NCBI GenBank assembly: GCA_027941995.1
Contig: CP115966.1
Span: 2,046,001 to 2,110,000, forward strand
From: Erythrobacteraceae bacterium WH01K
GTDB taxonomy: Bacteria > Pseudomonadota > Alphaproteobacteria > Sphingomonadales > Sphingomonadaceae
Direction of reading: 5' to 3'
DNA length: 64,000 nt
The notes below the pieces were generated by a model. It had not been told where the DNA came from and searched no databases. It saw only the letters and a program-made list of their open reading frames with translations. Positions 46,685-56,698 of this stretch are shown here, in pieces (the stretch's first letter is position 1; each line of letters begins with the position of its first letter). A program made the position numbers and the translations under genes.

Positions 46685-47593
46685 ATGGACGATTGCATCA
46701 TCATCGGCGGCGGGCCGGCGGGGCTGACGGCCGCGATCTATCTTGCCCGCTACCACCTCGACATCCGGCTGTTCGATTGCGGCACCAGCCGCGCGGCGCT
46801 GATCCCGTGTACGCACAACCATGCGGGCTATCCCGACGGTATCGCCGGGCTGGAGCTTATCGGCCGGATGCTCGAGCAGGCCGAGAAATACGGCGCGGTG
46901 CACGAGGAAAAGCGGGTCGCGCACCTCGCCAGGACGGGCGACCATTTCACCGTCGGTACGGACGAGGGCACGTTCACCGCGCGCAGCGTGCTGCTGGCGA
47001 CCGGCGTATTCAACCGCCACCCGCCCGGCATGGACGATGCGCTGCACGACGATGCGCTGGCGAAAGGCCTGCTGCGCTATTGCCCCGTGTGCGACGGATA
47101 CGAAGTGACCGACAAGCGCGTGGGTGTGATCGGCACGGGCGAGCACGGCACGGCAGAAACGATGTTCCTGCGCGGCTTCACCCGCGACCTGACGCTGGTA
47201 TCGCCCGACAGCGACCACGACCTCGATGCCGAATGCCTCGCGACGCTCGACGAAGCGGGCGTGGCTCCGGTGGACGGCCCCTGCGGCAAATACGAGTTAC
47301 GGGGAGAGCGGATCGCGGTCGAAACGGCCGATGGCTGGCTGGAGTTCGACAGCATCTACCCCGCAATGGGCAGCGATGTCCGTTCCGAACTGGCGGCATC
47401 TGCGGGCGCGGAAACGACGGGGGACGGCTGGATCGTGGTGGACGACCACCAGCGAACCAGCGTTCCCGGCCTCTATGCGGCAGGCGACGTGGTGCTGGGC
47501 CTCGACCAGATCAGCCACGCGATGGGGGCCGCCGGCGTTGCGGCCACGACGATCCGCAACGACCTTGCCGAAAAGCAGCCGATGAGGCGCTAG
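46685..47593 (+). CDS. Thioredoxin-reductase-like FAD/NAD(P) oxidoreductase
   Basis: A 302-residue flavoprotein. The FAD motif IIGGGPAGLTAAIYLARY opens it, then the redox-active CPVCDGYE (about 138-145, the position of CATCDG in thioredoxin reductase) and a second dinucleotide site GVIGTGEHGTAET. A closing FAD site follows in PGLYAAGDVVLGLDQIS. Its substrate could be thioredoxin or another disulfide. It sits on the opposite strand within the trmD-rimM series, an insertion or inversion, and its stop overlaps the rimM stop by four bases. Confidence 0.87.
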   Translation: MDDCIIIGGGPAGLTAAIYLARYHLDIRLFDCGTSRAALIPCTHNHAGYPDGIAGLELIGRMLEQAEKYGAVHEEKRVAHLARTGDHFTVGTDEGTFTARSVLLATGVFNRHPPGMDDALHDDALAKGLLRYCPVCDGYEVTDKRVGVIGTGEHGTAETMFLRGFTRDLTLVSPDSDHDLDAECLATLDEAGVAPVDGPCGKYELRGERIAVETADGWLEFDSIYPAMGSDVRSELAASAGAETTGDGWIVVDDHQRTSVPGLYAAGDVVLGLDQISHAMGAAGVAATTIRNDLAEKQPMRR

Positions 47594-48105
47594 GCTTCCA
47601 CGAAAGCCCCGTTGACCACCAGCCGCTCGCCATTCCATTCGGGCACGGCTTCGGGCGTCAGGGGCACCATCACGGTGCGCATGCCCTTTGCGGGCGGGGG
47701 ATCGCGTTCGATCTCCACGATGTCGGTGGCGCCGAAATTCTCGACCGCGATCACCGTGCCGATGGGCTCGCCTTCGGTCGTCACCGCGGGCAGGCCGAGC
47801 AGGTCGGCGTGGTAGAATTCGCCCTCTTCCAGCGCCGGTAGCGCCTCGCGCGGAACTTCCAGCGCGGTGCCGCGCAGGGCTTCGGCCGCCGTGCGGTCCG
47901 GCACTTCGGCAAAGCGGGCGATCGCGCCCCCCTTGTTGTCGCTGCGCAGCTTCTGCAGCGTCAGCGTGCCGCCGGGGACATGGGCGTTGAAGGACAGGTG
48001 CGCCTCCAGCGCCCCCAGCCCTTCCCCGAACAGCTTCAGGCGGACCTCGCCCGCCACACCGTGCGCGCCGGTGATGGCGGCCAGTGTGACGGGCGTGTCG
48101 GCCAT
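47590..48105 (-). CDS. rimM: Ribosome maturation factor RimM
   Basis: A 171-residue factor for 30S head maturation, binding S19. VTLAAITGAHGVAGEVRLK, the ALRGTALEVPREALP segment and a PRC-barrel half with EGEFYHADLLGLPAV are typical. It follows rpsP closely (6-base gap). In most relatives trmD comes next; here the reductase gene intervenes on the other strand. Confidence 0.94.
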   Translation of the reverse strand: MADTPVTLAAITGAHGVAGEVRLKLFGEGLGALEAHLSFNAHVPGGTLTLQKLRSDNKGGAIARFAEVPDRTAAEALRGTALEVPREALPALEEGEFYHADLLGLPAVTTEGEPIGTVIAVENFGATDIVEIERDPPPAKGMRTVMVPLTPEAVPEWNGERLVVNGAFVEA

Positions 48106-48111
48106 AAGTCC

Positions 48112-48570
48112 TTACTCGCCCTTTTCTTCGGCTTCGTCGGCAGTTTCCGCAACTTCGGCAGCGGCGCCTTCTGTGGCTTCAGCTTCTTCGGCGGGAGCTT
48201 CTTCCTCGGCAGCCTTTGCAGCTTCAGCGGCGTCGGCTTCCTTCTGGGCCTTTTCCTCGGCGCGCTCGGTGGCCTTTTCGCCCGGCTTCGCCTTGTTCGG
48301 GTTGTTGCGGGCTTCGCGCTCGCGGATGCCGGCGGCATCGAGGAAGCGGGCTACGCGGTCGCTCGGCTGGGCGCCGACGCCGAGCCAGTACTTCGCACGC
48401 TCTTCGTTCAGCTGGACGCGCTTCTCGTCATCCTTGGCGAGCAGCGGGTTGTAGGTGCCGATCTGCTCCAGATACTTGCCGTCGCGCGGCTTGCGGCTGT
48501 CGGCAGCCACGATGCGGTAATAGGGACGCTTCTTGGCGCCGCCGCGGGAAAGTCGAAGTGCAATTGCCAT
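48112..48570 (-). CDS. rpsP: Ribosomal protein S16 with acidic extension
   Basis: The first 80 residues match S16: [31 protein letters not shown] and [17 protein letters not shown]. At 152 residues it has about 70 extra, mostly Ala and Glu and probably disordered. Similar extension in L9 of this window suggests a lineage trait. It lies downstream of ffh after 36 bases. Confidence 0.96.
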   Translation of the reverse strand: MAIALRLSRGGAKKRPYYRIVAADSRKPRDGKYLEQIGTYNPLLAKDDEKRVQLNEERAKYWLGVGAQPSDRVARFLDAAGIREREARNNPNKAKPGEKATERAEEKAQKEADAAEAAKAAEEEAPAEEAEATEGAAAEVAETADEAEEKGE

Positions 48571-48606
48571 GATAGTTTCCTTTGGTAATTCAATCTGTTG
48601 AAAAGG

Positions 48607-50070
48607 TTATTTCTTCTTGTTCAATAGGTTGGCCAGGTCCGGGGGAATGTTCCCGTCGCCGCCCGGTGCGCCCATGCCGGGAAGGCTCGGCATGCCGCCG
48701 CCGCCCATTCCGCCCGCACCGCCAGCACCGCCGCCGCCGAACATGGCGGCCAGGCCCTTCAGCCCACCCATCTTCTTGATCTGCTTCATCGCGCGCGCCA
48801 TTTCCTGATGCATCTTCATCAACTTGTTGACGTCCTGGACGGATGTCCCGCTGCCTGCGGCGACGCGCTTCTTGCGCTTGGCGTTCATCAGCGCGGGATT
48901 GGCGCGTTCCTTTGCCGTCATGGAGCCGATGATCGCGTCGAGGCGGTTCAGGTAGCCGTCGTCCACGCCGCTGTCGGCCATCGCGGCCTTGGCCTTCTTC
49001 ATGCCCGGCATCATGCCGGCCAGCGCGCCCAGCCCGCCCATGTTCTGCATCTGGCGCAGCTGCATGCGCAGGTCGTTGAGGTCGAACTTGCCCTTCGCCA
49101 TGCGCTTGGCGAGCTGCTCGGCCTCTTCCTCCTTGATCGTGGAAGCGGCTTTTTCCACCAGGCTGACGACATCGCCCATGCCCAGGATCCGGTCCGCGAC
49201 GGAGCGGGGGCGGAAGGGTTCGATCGCGTCCAGCTTCTCGCCGGTACCGGCAAACTTGATCGGCTTGCCCGTGACCGCGCGCATGGACAGGGCCGCACCG
49301 CCGCGCGCATCGCCGTCCATCCGGGTCAGGACCACACCGGTCAGCGGCACTTCGCCGGCAAAGTTCTGCGCGACGTTCACCGCGTCTTGGCCGGTCAGGC
49401 TGTCGACCACCAGCAGGACCTCTGTCGGGTCGGAGACGCTGGCGACGGCCTTCATCTCGGCCATCAGCGCCTCGTCGACATGCAGGCGGCCCGCCGTGTC
49501 GAGCATGAGGACGTCGTAATTCTGGAGCTTCGCCGCACCCATGGCGCGCCGCGCGATATCGACCGGCTGCTGGCCCTCCACGATGGGCAGGGTCGCGACG
49601 TCGATCTGCGTACCCAGCACCGCCAACTGCTCCTGCGCGGCCGGGCGATTGACGTCGAGCGAGGCCATCATGGCCTTCTTGCCATGCTTTTCGCGCAAAT
49701 ACCGCGCCAGCTTGGCCGTGGTCGTCGTTTTACCCGAACCCTGCAGGCCGACCATCATCACGACGACCGGCGGCTTTGCCTCGAGGTTGATGTCCTCGTG
49801 GCCTTCGCCGCCCAGCATTTCGATCAGTTCGTCATTGACGATCTTCACGACCTGCTGGCCCGGCGTCACCGATTTCAGGACGCTTTCGCCGACGGCCTTT
49901 TCCGTGACGCGGTCGATGAAGCTGCGCGCGACCGGCAGGGCGACATCCGCCTCCAGCAGCGCAACCCGCACTTCGCGCATCGCATCGCGCACGTCCTGTT
50001 CGCGCAAGGCGCCGCGGCCGCGCAGGCGGTCGAACGTGCTGCCAAGGCGATCGGAAAGTGCGTCGAACAT
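48607..50070 (-). CDS. ffh: Signal recognition particle protein Ffh
   Basis: A 487-residue GTPase that targets nascent inner-membrane proteins. The NG domain has GLQGSGKTTTTAKLA, DTAGRLHVDEALMAE and TRMDGDARGGAALS. The methionine-rich M domain begins near 300 and ends in a Gly/Met-rich stretch. Intact and full length. First in the ffh-rpsP-rimM series. A GC-rich hairpin is in its leader. Confidence 0.97.
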   Translation of the reverse strand: MFDALSDRLGSTFDRLRGRGALREQDVRDAMREVRVALLEADVALPVARSFIDRVTEKAVGESVLKSVTPGQQVVKIVNDELIEMLGGEGHEDINLEAKPPVVVMMVGLQGSGKTTTTAKLARYLREKHGKKAMMASLDVNRPAAQEQLAVLGTQIDVATLPIVEGQQPVDIARRAMGAAKLQNYDVLMLDTAGRLHVDEALMAEMKAVASVSDPTEVLLVVDSLTGQDAVNVAQNFAGEVPLTGVVLTRMDGDARGGAALSMRAVTGKPIKFAGTGEKLDAIEPFRPRSVADRILGMGDVVSLVEKAASTIKEEEAEQLAKRMAKGKFDLNDLRMQLRQMQNMGGLGALAGMMPGMKKAKAAMADSGVDDGYLNRLDAIIGSMTAKERANPALMNAKRKKRVAAGSGTSVQDVNKLMKMHQEMARAMKQIKKMGGLKGLAAMFGGGGAGGAGGMGGGGMPSLPGMGAPGGDGNIPPDLANLLNKKK

Positions 50071-50091
50071 AGGCGTTCACAACTCCAACAC

Positions 50092-50107
50092 CCGGGGGAA
50101 CCCCCGG
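50092..50107 (-). promoter_or_regulatory. Hairpin in the ffh leader
   Basis: CCGGGG/CCCCGG core stem closed by a four-base loop (seven pairs if the loop is closed further), about 22 bases before the ffh start. Could affect ribosome access or be an attenuator; no known riboswitch is recognised. Confidence 0.4.
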
Positions 50108-50326
50108 TAAACGCGAAAAACGCCGGCGGACGAAAACTCGTCGGCCAGCGCGCGATCGGAACGATCGGCTATAACAATCTAAACCCATTTTGCCGGGATT
50201 TGGTCTTGGGTGCCAGCGAAAACGGGAATGTCGGAGAACCGGAGCGCAGCGGACATCAAGTCCGTGAGCACCGGAAGCGCACGACAGCGCCGTTTGCAGC
50301 AAGCCCAAGGCCAAAGGCCGGTAAAA

Positions 50327-50402
50327 TGGTGGAGCCTAGCGGGATCGAACCGCTGACCTCAACACTGCCAGTGTTGCGCTCTCCCAGCTGAGCTAAGGCC
50401 CC
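50327..50402 (-). tRNA. tRNA-Ala (GGC anticodon)
   Basis: A 76-base cloverleaf on the minus strand with CCA encoded. The anticodon loop CTGGCAG is flanked by CAACA/TGTTG, giving anticodon GGC (reads GCC, alanine). The acceptor stem GGGGCCT/AGGCTCC contains the G3:U70 pair that identifies alanine tRNAs. The T arm GGTTCGATCC is normal. The product is single, with no rRNA nearby. Confidence 0.97.
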
Positions 50403-50452
50403 AATCATTTTCGTGCAGCACCCATATCATGCGTGCCACCCTTGCGGGAAGC

Positions 50453-50468
50453 GCCCTTTAGAAAGGGC
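50453..50468 (-). terminator. Hairpin between FYDLN gene and tRNA-Ala
   Basis: GCCCTTT-AG-AAAGGGC inverted repeat 24 bases after the FYDLN gene. On the same strand, TTGCAT (50483-50478), 17 bases and TAAAGG (50460-50455) form a promoter-like pair for the tRNA, overlapping this hairpin. Either reading is possible. Confidence 0.4.
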
Positions 50469-50492
50469 AGCTTCCGGATGCAAGGACTAAAC

Positions 50493-50828
50493 TCAACTTT
50501 CCGGTTCGTCCTCGTCGTCGCCCTTGCCCTTGGACACGCCGAGATCGTCGTCGCCGCCGAGATCGACTTCGTTGTCGGGCGAATCCTCGTCCTCGTCGAC
50601 GTCGATATCCAGATCGTCGTCAGCCAGGTCGCTGTCCGCCTCGCCGTCCTTCTTCTTTTTCTTCTCGTCTTCCTCGAAGGTGATGGGCTGCTTCGCCTTC
50701 AGCACCGGCTCCGGAGTCCATTCCTCACCGCATTCGATGCAGGTGACCGGGTCTTCCTTGCCGAGGTCGTAGAAACGCGTTCCGCATTTGGGGCAGGTGC
50801 GCTTGGTGCCCCATTCAGGCTTCGCCAT
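50493..50828 (-). CDS. TIGR02300/FYDLN-acid family protein
   Basis: A 111-residue protein common in alphaproteobacteria. WGTKRTCPKCGTRFYDLGKE, including the FYDL motif and CPKC, and CIECG make a zinc ribbon. The rest is a strongly acidic, Asp/Glu-rich tail. Function unknown. It is divergent from aroA, with about 180 bases between. Confidence 0.93.
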   Translation of the reverse strand: MAKPEWGTKRTCPKCGTRFYDLGKEDPVTCIECGEEWTPEPVLKAKQPITFEEDEKKKKKDGEADSDLADDDLDIDVDEDEDSPDNEVDLGGDDDLGVSKGKGDDEDEPES

Positions 50829-50909
50829 GATCGTTCAGTCCTTGTGGTCGGGCCCGGCATGACACCGGATGGGGTCCGTGCGGGCCGCGTCGAAAATCTG
50901 GTTCCTTGA

Positions 50910-52623
<1,714 letters not shown>

Positions 52624-52627
<4 letters not shown>

Positions 52628-52842
52628 TCCGCCGCACCCTTTCCATTTTCGTCTTCCTGCTCGCGGCCGGGCTGGTTGCTTTCATGGTCCCCGAAGGCAC
52701 GATGCCGGAAGGGCGAAACCTGCTGGGCGCGGTCCTGTTCGCGGGCCTGGCGGCGCCGGCCATCCGATTGTTCTGGGACAAGGAGCGGGCAAACCGGCAA
52801 GCCACCATCGAACGCGCCCGCAAGAGGACAACCAGACCATGA
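52624..52842 (+). CDS. Small membrane protein
   Basis: A 72-residue protein with an N-terminal hydrophobic helix (LSIFVFLLAAGLVAFMV) and a second one (LLGAVLFAGLAAPAIRLFW), ending in a basic tail. No family recognised. It is linked to its neighbours by ATGA overlaps on both sides, so translation is probably coupled from aroA to cmk. Confidence 0.7.
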
Positions 52843-53462
52843 TCATCGCCGTCGACGGCCCCACCGCCAGTGGCAAAGGCACGATTTCCAAGGCGCTGGC
52901 CGAACATTTCGGCCTGCCCCATCTCGACACCGGACTTCTGTACCGCGCGGTCGGGCGGCAGGTGTTCCTGGATGGAGGCGACCCGGACGATGCCGGCGAT
53001 GCGCTGGCCGCGGTGACTTTTCCGGACAGTCTGCTGGCCGACGCCTCGCTGCGCAGCGAAGTCGCGGGCGGCATGGCCAGCCAGGTCTCGGTCCACCCGG
53101 CGGTGCGGCAGGCTCTGTTCGAACGCCAGCGCGCCTTTGCCGAGCAGGATAGCGGCGCAGTGCTCGACGGCCGCGACATCGGGACCGTTATCGCGCCCGA
53201 TGCCGATGTGAAGCTGTTCGTGACGGCATCGGTCGAGGCGCGTGCGGACCGCCGTTATGCCGAGATGAAGGGACGGGGCGAGGACGTCCGGCTGGAAGTC
53301 ATCGCGCAGGACCTGCGCCAGCGCGACGAGCGCGACCGCAACCGTGCCGAGGCGCCCTTGGTGGCAGCACCCGACGCCTATGTTCTAGACACTTCCGCGC
53401 TGGGCAAGGAGGAGGCTATTGCCGTAGCCATCGATGTCGTGCGGAAGGCGCTTGGGACGTAA
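52839..53462 (+). CDS. cmk: Cytidylate kinase
   Basis: A 207-residue nucleoside monophosphate kinase phosphorylating CMP and dCMP. The P-loop DGPTASGKGTISKALAEH, HLDTGLLYRAVG and DGRDIGTVIAPDADVKLFVT are family landmarks. It overlaps the preceding small gene by 4 bases. aroA-cmk-rpsA is a conserved order across many proteobacteria, so the intervening small genes and gap are local variations. Confidence 0.95.
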   Translation: MIIAVDGPTASGKGTISKALAEHFGLPHLDTGLLYRAVGRQVFLDGGDPDDAGDALAAVTFPDSLLADASLRSEVAGGMASQVSVHPAVRQALFERQRAFAEQDSGAVLDGRDIGTVIAPDADVKLFVTASVEARADRRYAEMKGRGEDVRLEVIAQDLRQRDERDRNRAEAPLVAAPDAYVLDTSALGKEEAIAVAIDVVRKALGT

Positions 53463-53948
53463 TCGTCCGCGCAGCAAGATTTCCTACATTTGAAATATCG
53501 ATACAATCCGCCCCTTTTCCGGCGCCGCGCGACTGAGCCTGAAAAACTGCAGGAAACCGCCGGTTTCAAAGGGTGACGCCAAAACCCGACCTGTCACATG
53601 TGTCACCCCGCGCCCGGTCCGGCAAAGGCTAGGCGGCGCGGCATCCCGCTCCCCTTCCCACTCCCCGCGACGGCCCGGCCTTTTGCTTGCTTTTTGCCCG
53701 TCCTGCGCGTAAGGGCGCGCCTGTCTGAAGGACATCCCCTCACGGCCATCCGGTATCCCCGCGCCCCCGGCGCTGTCACCGGTCATTGCCGGGGCCCTGC
53801 CCGCAAGGACACCCGCGACGGCATCCGGCCCCGCGGGCACGATCGGCCCTCTTGCCCCGCCAGCCTGCGCAATGGTGCGCCGGAAGCGGTGAAAGACCCC
53901 GGGTAAACCGGTGGCCGGAAGCAAATGTGAAACAGGACCTGTAATCCT
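53463..53948. other. 486-base leader/intergenic region between cmk and rpsA
   Basis: No protein-like frame is convincing. It holds the probable rpsA promoter near 53687-53715, so the rpsA leader would be over 220 bases. A CACATGTG palindrome lies near 53596. The start of rpsA has only a weak AGGA, 11 bases upstream, as often seen for S1, which can regulate its own translation. Confidence 0.6.
53687..53715 (+). promoter_or_regulatory. Probable rpsA promoter
   Basis: -35 TTGCTT (53687-53692), 17-base spacer, -10 TAAGGG (53710-53715). Shares TTGCTTTT-GCCC with the S6 operon candidate and TAAGGG with dnaN and atpI. Confidence 0.4.
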
Positions 53949-55649
53949 ATGGCATCTACCGCCAATCCCACGCGCGACGATTTCGAAGCGCTGCTTAACG
54001 AACAACTCGGCAATGCCGACGACGGTGGCTTCGAAGGCCGCGTCGTAAAAGGCACCGTGACTGCCATCGAAGCTGGCATGGCCATCGTCGATGTCGGCCT
54101 CAAGAGCGAAGGCCGCATCGATCTGAAAGAATTCATGCGCGGCGAAGACGAGCACGGCCTTGAAGTCGGCTCCGAAGTCGAAGTCTATGTCGACCGTGTC
54201 GAGAACGCCGACGGCGAAGCCATGCTCAGCCGTGACCGCGCCCGCCGCGAAGCTGCCTGGGACAAGCTGGAAAACGAATTCGGCGAAGAAAAGCGCGTCG
54301 AAGGCCGCATCTTCGGCCGGGTCAAGGGCGGCTTCACCGTCGACCTCGACGGCGCCGTGGCCTTCCTGCCCGGTTCGCAGGTCGACATCCGTCCCGTGCG
54401 TGACGTCACCCCGCTGATGGAACAGCCGCAGCCGTTCCAGATCCTCAAGATGGATCGCCGCCGCGGCAACATCGTGGTCTCGCGCCGCGCCGTTCTGGAA
54501 GAAACGCGCGCCGAACAGCGCAGCGAACTGATCGAGCAGCTGGCTGAAGGCCAGGTCATCGACGGCGTCGTGAAGAACATCACCGATTACGGTGCCTTCG
54601 TCGACCTCGGCGGTATCGACGGCCTGCTCCATGTCACCGACATGAGCTACAAGCGCGTCAACCACCCGACGGAAATGATCGAGATCGGCCAGACCGTGAC
54701 CGTCCAGATCATCCGCATCAACGCCGAAACCCAGCGCATCAGCCTCGGCATGAAGCAGCTGGAAAGCGATCCGTGGGATGGCGTGTCGGCCAAGTACCCG
54801 GTCGGCGCGAAGCTGACGGGCACCGTCACCAACATCACCGAATACGGCGCCTTCGTGGAGCTGGAGCCGGGCATCGAAGGCCTGGTCCACGTTTCCGAAA
54901 TGAGCTGGACCAAGAAGAACGTCCACCCGGGCAAGATCGTCAGCACCTCGCAGGAAGTCGAAGTCGTCGTCCTCGAAGTCGACAGCGAGAAGCGTCGCAT
55001 CAGCCTCGGCCTGAAGCAGGCTCAGGGCAATCCGTGGGACGACTTCGCAGAGAAGTATCCGGTGGGCGCGAAGGTCGAAGGCGAAGTCAAGAACGCCACC
55101 GAATTCGGCCTGTTCATCGGTCTTCCGGGCGACGTCGACGGCATGGTCCACATGTCCGACATCGCATGGGGCATCTCGGGCGAAGATGCGCTCGCCCTGC
55201 ACCGCAAGGGCGAGCAGGTCGAAGCGATCGTTCTCGACGTCGATGTCGACAAGGAACGCATCAGCCTGGGCATGAAGCAGCTTGAAAAGGGTGCTCCGAC
55301 CGAAGCGGGTGCCGGCACCGACCTGCGCCGCGGCCAGGTCGTCACCGTCACCGTTCTCGAAGTCCGCGATGGCGGTCTGGAAGTCCAGGTCGGCGAAGAC
55401 GGCGCAACCGGCTTCATCAAGCGTTCGGACCTCGGCCGCGACCGCGACGAACAGCGTCCCGACCGTTTCCAGGCCGGCGCCAAGGTCGATGCACAGGTCA
55501 CCGGCTTCGATCGTTCGAAGAAGCCGACTTTCTCGATCAAGGCTCGCCAAATCACCGAGGAAAAGGAAGCAGTGCAGCAGTTCGGTTCGTCCGACAGCGG
55601 TGCATCGCTCGGCGACATCCTGGGCGAAGCGCTGAAGAAGAGCGACTGA
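53949..55649 (+). CDS. rpsA: Ribosomal protein S1
   Basis: A 566-residue RNA-binding protein with six S1 repeats. The repeats are visible as VVKGTVTAIEAGMAIVDVG, VKNITDYGAFVDLGGIDGLL, VTNITEYGAFVELEPGIEGL, VKNATEFGLFIGLPGDVDGM and weaker ends. Length is typical. Recruits mRNA to the 30S subunit. A strong hairpin follows the stop. Confidence 0.97.
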   Translation: MASTANPTRDDFEALLNEQLGNADDGGFEGRVVKGTVTAIEAGMAIVDVGLKSEGRIDLKEFMRGEDEHGLEVGSEVEVYVDRVENADGEAMLSRDRARREAAWDKLENEFGEEKRVEGRIFGRVKGGFTVDLDGAVAFLPGSQVDIRPVRDVTPLMEQPQPFQILKMDRRRGNIVVSRRAVLEETRAEQRSELIEQLAEGQVIDGVVKNITDYGAFVDLGGIDGLLHVTDMSYKRVNHPTEMIEIGQTVTVQIIRINAETQRISLGMKQLESDPWDGVSAKYPVGAKLTGTVTNITEYGAFVELEPGIEGLVHVSEMSWTKKNVHPGKIVSTSQEVEVVVLEVDSEKRRISLGLKQAQGNPWDDFAEKYPVGAKVEGEVKNATEFGLFIGLPGDVDGMVHMSDIAWGISGEDALALHRKGEQVEAIVLDVDVDKERISLGMKQLEKGAPTEAGAGTDLRRGQVVTVTVLEVRDGGLEVQVGEDGATGFIKRSDLGRDRDEQRPDRFQAGAKVDAQVTGFDRSKKPTFSIKARQITEEKEAVQQFGSSDSGASLGDILGEALKKSD

Positions 55650-55656
55650 TCGATGC

Positions 55657-55682
55657 GAGGCTCGCCCGTCCGGGCGAGCCTC
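55657..55682 (+). terminator. Hairpin terminator after rpsA
   Basis: Perfect 11-base-pair stem GAGGCTCGCCC/GGGCGAGCCTC with a four-base loop, 8 bases after the stop. No U-run, so it may be Rho-dependent or an mRNA end. Confidence 0.65.
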
Positions 55683-55685
55683 CTC

Positions 55686-55825
55686 GGTGCTGTTTCGACC
55701 CTTGCGGGATCGAGCACCTGCGGCGCGGCCGCGTGGCCTTGCGAGGCCGCGCGGCCTCGACGTTTTTGGGGTTGGGTCTGAGAATGCAGGGTCGGTCGCA
55801 CCAGCGACCGCAAGGGCGACTGCCC
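55686..55825. repeat. Run of further hairpins between rpsA and gloB
   Basis: At least four stems follow the terminator: GGTGCT/AGCACC (55686-55718), GGCCGCG-GGCC/GGCC-CGCGGCC (55728-55756), CGGTCGC/GCGACCG (55793-55810) and GGGC/GCCC (55814-55825). Several loops or junctions carry TTGCG or its complement. No coding frame is convincing. Confidence 0.6.
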
Positions 55826-55937
55826 GCCGGCCGGTCAGGCCGCAAGCCTAGCGGCGCGCACGCGCTGCGCCCGGCGATTGAGGGCCAGAAAAAGACACGC
55901 CTTTCCTACATGGGGGCAGGTGCGATATGCAGGCACC

Positions 55938-56696
55938 ATGTCATTGCAAGTTCACCAGTTCCCCTGCCTGTCCGACAATTACGGATTCCTGCTGCACGAT
56001 TTCGATAGCGGCGAAACCGCAGCCATCGATACGCCCGACGGAGAGGAATATCTCCGGCAGGCAGAAGCCAGAAACTGGCGGATCACGCAGATCTGGAACA
56101 CCCACTGGCATCCCGACCATGCAGGCGGAAACAAGGCGATCGTCGAGGCAACCGGCGCGTCCGTCATCGCACCGCAGGAGGTCGAGAAGCTGTCGCCTAT
56201 CGACCGCATCGTGGGACAGGGCGACACCGTGACGCTCGGCGCCCATGAAGCATCGGTCATCGACGTGTCGGGGCACACGAGCGGCCACATCGCCTTCCAT
56301 CTCGCAGGTGCCGACATGGCTTTTGTCGGCGACAGCGTCTTCGCGCTGGGTTGCGGGCGGATGTTCGAGGGCGAGCCGCAGCAGTTCTGGGAGAGCCTCC
56401 AAAGGATCAAGGCCCTGCCCGCATCCACCACGCTCTATTGCGCGCACGAATATACAGCCGCCAATGCGAAATTCGCGCTGCACGCCGATCCCGATAACCC
56501 TGCGCTGCAGAGCTATGCCGAAGAAATTGCGGCGAAGCGCGATCGCGGCGAGCCGACCGTTCCGACACGGCTTGGCCGCGAACTGGAAACGAACCCTTTC
56601 CTGCGCGCCGACGATCCGGCGCTGATGAAAAAATGGGGCGGCAGCGTGCCACACGAGACGTTTGCCGCGCTGAGATCGGCCAAGGATTCGTTCTGA
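55938..56696 (+). CDS. gloB: Hydroxyacylglutathione hydrolase (glyoxalase II)
   Basis: A 252-residue metallo-beta-lactamase-fold enzyme that hydrolyses S-lactoylglutathione. IWNTHWHPDHAGGNK is the metal motif, with VSGHTSGHIAF, FVGDSVFALGCGRMFEG and YCAHEYTAANAKFA. The C-terminal domain ends with NPFLRADDPAL, as in GloB. Start at 55938 gives the usual short N-terminus. Two bases separate it from the next gene. Confidence 0.95.
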   Translation: MSLQVHQFPCLSDNYGFLLHDFDSGETAAIDTPDGEEYLRQAEARNWRITQIWNTHWHPDHAGGNKAIVEATGASVIAPQEVEKLSPIDRIVGQGDTVTLGAHEASVIDVSGHTSGHIAFHLAGADMAFVGDSVFALGCGRMFEGEPQQFWESLQRIKALPASTTLYCAHEYTAANAKFALHADPDNPALQSYAEEIAAKRDRGEPTVPTRLGRELETNPFLRADDPALMKKWGGSVPHETFAALRSAKDSF

Positions 56697-56698
56697 GA

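Noticed and set aside
53598-53906. 102-codon open frame in the rpsA leader
   Set aside because: Pro/Arg-rich, no good ribosome site and no recognisable domain; more likely noncoding leader.
53484-55550. 688-codon open frame opposite rpsA
   Set aside because: Composition is repetitive because it mirrors the S1 repeats; rpsA on the other strand is unambiguous.
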